A stretch of 64,000 nt of DNA from Flectobacillus major DSM 103 (lineage in GTDB: Bacteria > Bacteroidota > Bacteroidia > Cytophagales > Spirosomataceae). Below are positions 62,000 through 64,000 of this stretch, piece after piece. The stretch is from contig NZ_KE386492.1 of the NCBI RefSeq assembly GCF_000427405.1, positions 45,590-109,589 of the forward strand. The letters are read 5' to 3'. The notes below the pieces were generated by a model. That model was not told the DNA's origin, searched no databases, and saw only the letters and a list, made by a program, of their open reading frames with translations. Made by a program: the position numbers and the translations under genes. The first letter of the stretch is position 1; each line of letters begins with the position of its first letter.

Positions 62000-62104
62000 C
62001 GGGTGATGGTGTCTCTCTTGTGGTTTAACTGAAGTGATAAAAGCATCAGCTTATTTTGTGTTGTAGTGTATAACCGTATTTTTATGTATACTACAATTCT
62101 CAAA
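61971..62104 (-). repeat. Array spacer type 2, copy 2
   Basis: The hairpin GACACCATCACCCGTT / AACGGGTGATGGTGTC (61971-62013, 16-bp stem) shares the CCCGTTGGCTATA core with the other type 2 copy but has no T-run. The remainder (GGTTTAACTGAA...GTATTTTTATGTATAC) aligns with 51999-52070. It follows the unit B immunity gene. Confidence 0.65.
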
Positions 62105-62581
62105 TTAAAAAAATGAACGCCTTTTATAACTTACTTTTAAAGGTTTTAGAATTCTGTCTTCAAATTTTGCTCGTTCGGTGATAGAGTCAAAAAAACCATA
62201 ATCATGATTTACATATTTCCATTTTCCTAACTCTATCCCATTATTCACACTTACAAGGGCAAATTGACAATGATTATTATCCAATTCTCTTACCCATGTT
62301 GCAATAATTTGATTCTCTTCTTTATAATAAAAATAACACATAACCCACTTTTTTTCTTGTCCTAAAATATCGTCTGCTAATCCTATTTTTGAGGAAATAT
62401 CATAAGAGGGATTATTTATCTTGAATGTTTTGATGCGTTCAATCAATAATGAGTCCCTTATTCCTATTTCATAAACTTCAGCATATGGATATGACCCTGG
62501 ACTAAATAAACTCCCTAACTTATAAAAACAAAAGGTCACTAATGCGATTGATACAATAATTGGTAGAATATTCTTTTTCAT
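62105..62581 (-). CDS. Unit B immunity-like membrane-anchored protein
   Basis: A 158-aa protein with one N-terminal TM or uncleaved signal (about 5-27, LPIIVSIALVTFCFYKLGSLF) and a periplasmic body containing GIRDSLLIERIKTFKINNPS and FALVSVNNGIELGKWKYVN. Family not recognised. Its ATG shares one base with the toxin stop (TAATG). Inner-membrane anchoring would place it where a phospholipase toxin acts. Confidence 0.75.
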   Translation of the reverse strand: MKKNILPIIVSIALVTFCFYKLGSLFSPGSYPYAEVYEIGIRDSLLIERIKTFKINNPSYDISSKIGLADDILGQEKKWVMCYFYYKEENQIIATWVRELDNNHCQFALVSVNNGIELGKWKYVNHDYGFFDSITERAKFEDRILKPLKVSYKRRSFF

Positions 62582-63681
62582 TATTTAGATGGTTTATTAG
62601 TTACGTCTATACTACTATAATTATACCAAATTATAATTTCAGACATTGCTTTATTTATTGAGCCTGGACCTACCCCGTGACTCATCAATTTAAATAGTGT
62701 TTTGGGAAGTGCAAATAACCCTAAGCCTGTACCTAACAACAGTGAATAGCCTGCATCCTTATATTTACCCCTTAGAATACTAGCGTTATAAACAACAGCC
62801 TCTTCATACACAAATCTATAATCTGCACCAATCGCTCTTGTATCTGTAGCTAATCCTATTCCCCCGGTTGTACCTAATCTATCATATCTTCTATCGTGTC
62901 CAATCGCTGGATACTCTGATGCACTTTCTGGAACATAGGAATAGTCGTATTTCGTACCATAGGTCATAGGGTTATTACCGCCAGGATATGTCAAACCAAA
63001 AATATTATGTCCAATGGTAGATGGGTCTAATTGATTTTTCTTAAATCTAGCTTTTAAGCCATTATTGTAATAAATATGTACCATATTATTGATACCATAA
63101 ATCCTAAATACCTCTTCATCAGTAGCTCCTGGAGCATTCCAGTCCCATTCACCTTCGGGAAACTTATTTCTTTTTTCATGGATTTCATTATACCAATTAT
63201 CTTGTCTGTATTGAGTGGTTAGCCCACTTCCTCCAAACGCTTCACTACCATGGTTGGCAGGATTGGAAGCTTGCATCCATTGGTCATTGGTTAGTCCATC
63301 TGCTCCTGTTGTTGGACTTAATCCAAATGGGTCTATAAATTGAACAGGATTGTTAAACACATAATTATAAGGAGACCAATCTGGCATCATATCCGCCAAT
63401 GCATCAACTCCCCACCATCTACCAACAGTCTTATCATAATACCTCGCTCCAAAATCATTGATGCCACTTAATCCAAAGAGCGTTAGGCTTTCTTTATCTT
63501 GATACTTAAAGCGGTTCTCAACACTATTTGCCGTTCCTGTACCATTGAGTTCTATACCAAATGGGTCATAATTGGTGCTTTCTACCTGTTGTAATACACC
63601 TGAATTACTCTTGAATGATACTCGTACATTACCTAGATGGTCTTTGATATTGTATTCGTAAGCCCAAACAATTATACACAA
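62581..63681 (-). CDS. RHS array unit B: core fused to phospholipase A2-like toxin
   Basis: 366 residues: core to D97, SPYNYVFNNPVQFIDPFG, linker GADGLTNDQWMQASN, a ~90-residue intermediate region, then YPAIGHDRRYDRLGTTGG (H262, D263, Y266, D267) and IGADYRFVYEEAV (D287). HD..YD followed by AD..F is the active-site helix pair of PLA2-like enzymes, including the parvovirus capsid type. A hydrophobic end follows (YSLLLGTGLGLFALPKTLFK). TTG start behind the spacer. Membrane lipid hydrolysis is inferred and agrees with the membrane-bound immunity protein. Confidence 0.77.
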   Translation of the reverse strand: MCIIVWAYEYNIKDHLGNVRVSFKSNSGVLQQVESTNYDPFGIELNGTGTANSVENRFKYQDKESLTLFGLSGINDFGARYYDKTVGRWWGVDALADMMPDWSPYNYVFNNPVQFIDPFGLSPTTGADGLTNDQWMQASNPANHGSEAFGGSGLTTQYRQDNWYNEIHEKRNKFPEGEWDWNAPGATDEEVFRIYGINNMVHIYYNNGLKARFKKNQLDPSTIGHNIFGLTYPGGNNPMTYGTKYDYSYVPESASEYPAIGHDRRYDRLGTTGGIGLATDTRAIGADYRFVYEEAVVYNASILRGKYKDAGYSLLLGTGLGLFALPKTLFKLMSHGVGPGSINKAMSEIIIWYNYSSIDVTNKPSK

Positions 63682-63816
63682 AACCCCGTTGACCTACAAC
63701 TGCCAACGGGGTATAATTACTTACACTTAACTCTCCACTTCATGTTGAATTTGCCAATCACATGCGTGATGCTCTTCTATCTTTTGGAGCGTAGGAACGC
63801 TTCGCTTAACCAACGA
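63670..63816 (-). repeat. Array spacer type 1, copy 7
   Basis: Hairpin at 63684-63711. Nearly identical to copy 6. It shows that a further unit (A) lies to its right, so the array continues past the window. Confidence 0.87.
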
Positions 63817-63852
63817 CCAAAGGGAGGGTATTTTCCTGATAACTTTTATTTA

Positions 63853-64000
63853 CTACTTAACAATCATTTTACCATTTTTCCAAGTATGAAATTCATCTAT
63901 GTGATATTTGCTTTTCAATAAACTATCTTCACTAAAAAAAACACTAAAAATTGTTTTTTCTCTTATCTTATCAGCATCTTGGTCATCAATTGATGTTGGA
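63853..64000 (-). CDS. Unit A immunity-like gene, 3' part (copy of unit D immunity)
   Basis: The 148 visible bases are identical to 58660-58807, the C-terminal third of the unit D lipoprotein. The 5' part and the toxin partner are outside the window. Either a second unit with the same toxin exists or only the immunity gene was duplicated. Confidence 0.75.
   Translation of the reverse strand, partial: PTSIDDQDADKIREKTIFSVFFSEDSLLKSKYHIDEFHTWKNGKMIVK

Noticed and set aside
53704..63681. Orphan core frames as independent genes starting MCII
   Set aside because: The first codon is TTG directly after a terminator hairpin, in spacer sequence; the homology to RHS begins at YEYN. I list them as cassettes, not as confirmed expressed proteins.
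49374..63711. Spacer palindromes as integron attC-like or site-specific recombination sites
   Set aside because: Regular cassettes with a palindrome each recall integrons, but the stems lack a GTTRRRY/RYYYAAC layout, no integrase gene is present, and the T-run behind the stem is explained better by a terminator.
49183..63921. Plus-strand frames opposite the RHS cores (such as those beginning MVFDIVFV at 50826, 54751, 58444 and 63637)
   Set aside because: They recur only because the core and spacer repeat; they read the complement of a conserved coding sequence and resemble no protein.
49183..64000. CRISPR array
   Set aside because: The repeats are hundreds of bases long, spacers are genes, and there are no cas genes.
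1..64000. tRNA, rRNA, IS elements and prophage genes
   Set aside because: I looked for typical signatures and transposase or phage proteins and saw none; short or diverged examples could be missed without a search.

Overview
The window looks like a low-GC Bacteroidota chromosome, most likely Cytophagales (Spirosomataceae-like). The grounds are SusC/SusD plus ECF sigma/FecR, promoter motifs of the TTG/TAnnTTTG type, a Nudix-type AraR, secreted GH51/GH43/GH89 enzymes, MbnP/MauG lipoproteins and many Bacteroidota-style lipoproteins. The taxonomic placement is inference; no rRNA or tRNA gene was seen.

Layout. (1) 1-1843: an ohrR-ohr peroxide-response pair on the minus strand with an OhrR-like operator, then an SBF-family transporter. 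(2) 2230-16814: an L-arabinose/arabinan locus, with two secreted GH51 arabinofuranosidases, the regulator AraR, araB, araA, araD, an SSS sugar symporter, a GH43-like enzyme, a HAD phosphatase, a transaldolase and an aldose epimerase. Three near-identical palindromes (TTGTGTCAnnATAACrCA) before the first GH51 gene, araR and araB are candidate AraR operators. (3) 17002-19781: a small membrane protein and an RND/MMPL exporter. (4) 19929-25641: a probable copper/redox island, with a CxGKC protein, two di-heme MauG/MbnH-like lipoproteins around an MbnP-like lipoprotein, a CDICGC outer-membrane protein, a YHS protein and a secreted MsrB. (5) 25746-36173: regulators (TetR, membrane-anchored AraC, a large PAS/GAF histidine kinase, two receiver proteins, a PAS protein ending in a bare phospho-acceptor-like helix, Crp/Fnr) and an HD hydrolase. 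(6) 36423-49107: a polysaccharide utilisation locus with sulfatase, ECF sigma, FecR anti-sigma, SusC, SusD, GH89 alpha-N-acetylglucosaminidase and an HGSNAT/DUF5009-like membrane protein, which suggests sulfated alpha-GlcNAc glycans as substrate.

(7) 49183-64000, all minus strand: the most unusual part, an array of RHS toxin-tip cassettes. Each complete unit carries a nearly invariant ~97-residue RHS core end fused to a different C-terminal toxin domain, then a different small immunity-like gene (usually overlapping by 1-4 nt), then a conserved ~147-bp spacer ending in a terminator-like hairpin. The next core fragment starts directly behind the hairpin with no ATG. I can follow eleven units (A-K, right to left). 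Recognisable toxin signatures are PLA2-like HD..YD (B), LAS metallopeptidase (C), JAMM/JAB (E), HNH/EndoVII-like HH (F), HExxH (G) and a decayed GxSxGG lipase (J); D carries an unknown domain. Units H, I and J have broken toxins but intact immunity-like genes. Unit D has the longest RHS part but is itself cut at its 5' end, next to a fragment of a RelE-like gene. The array looks like a silent donor library for tip exchange in a full-length rhs gene outside the window, and like a bank of retained immunity genes.
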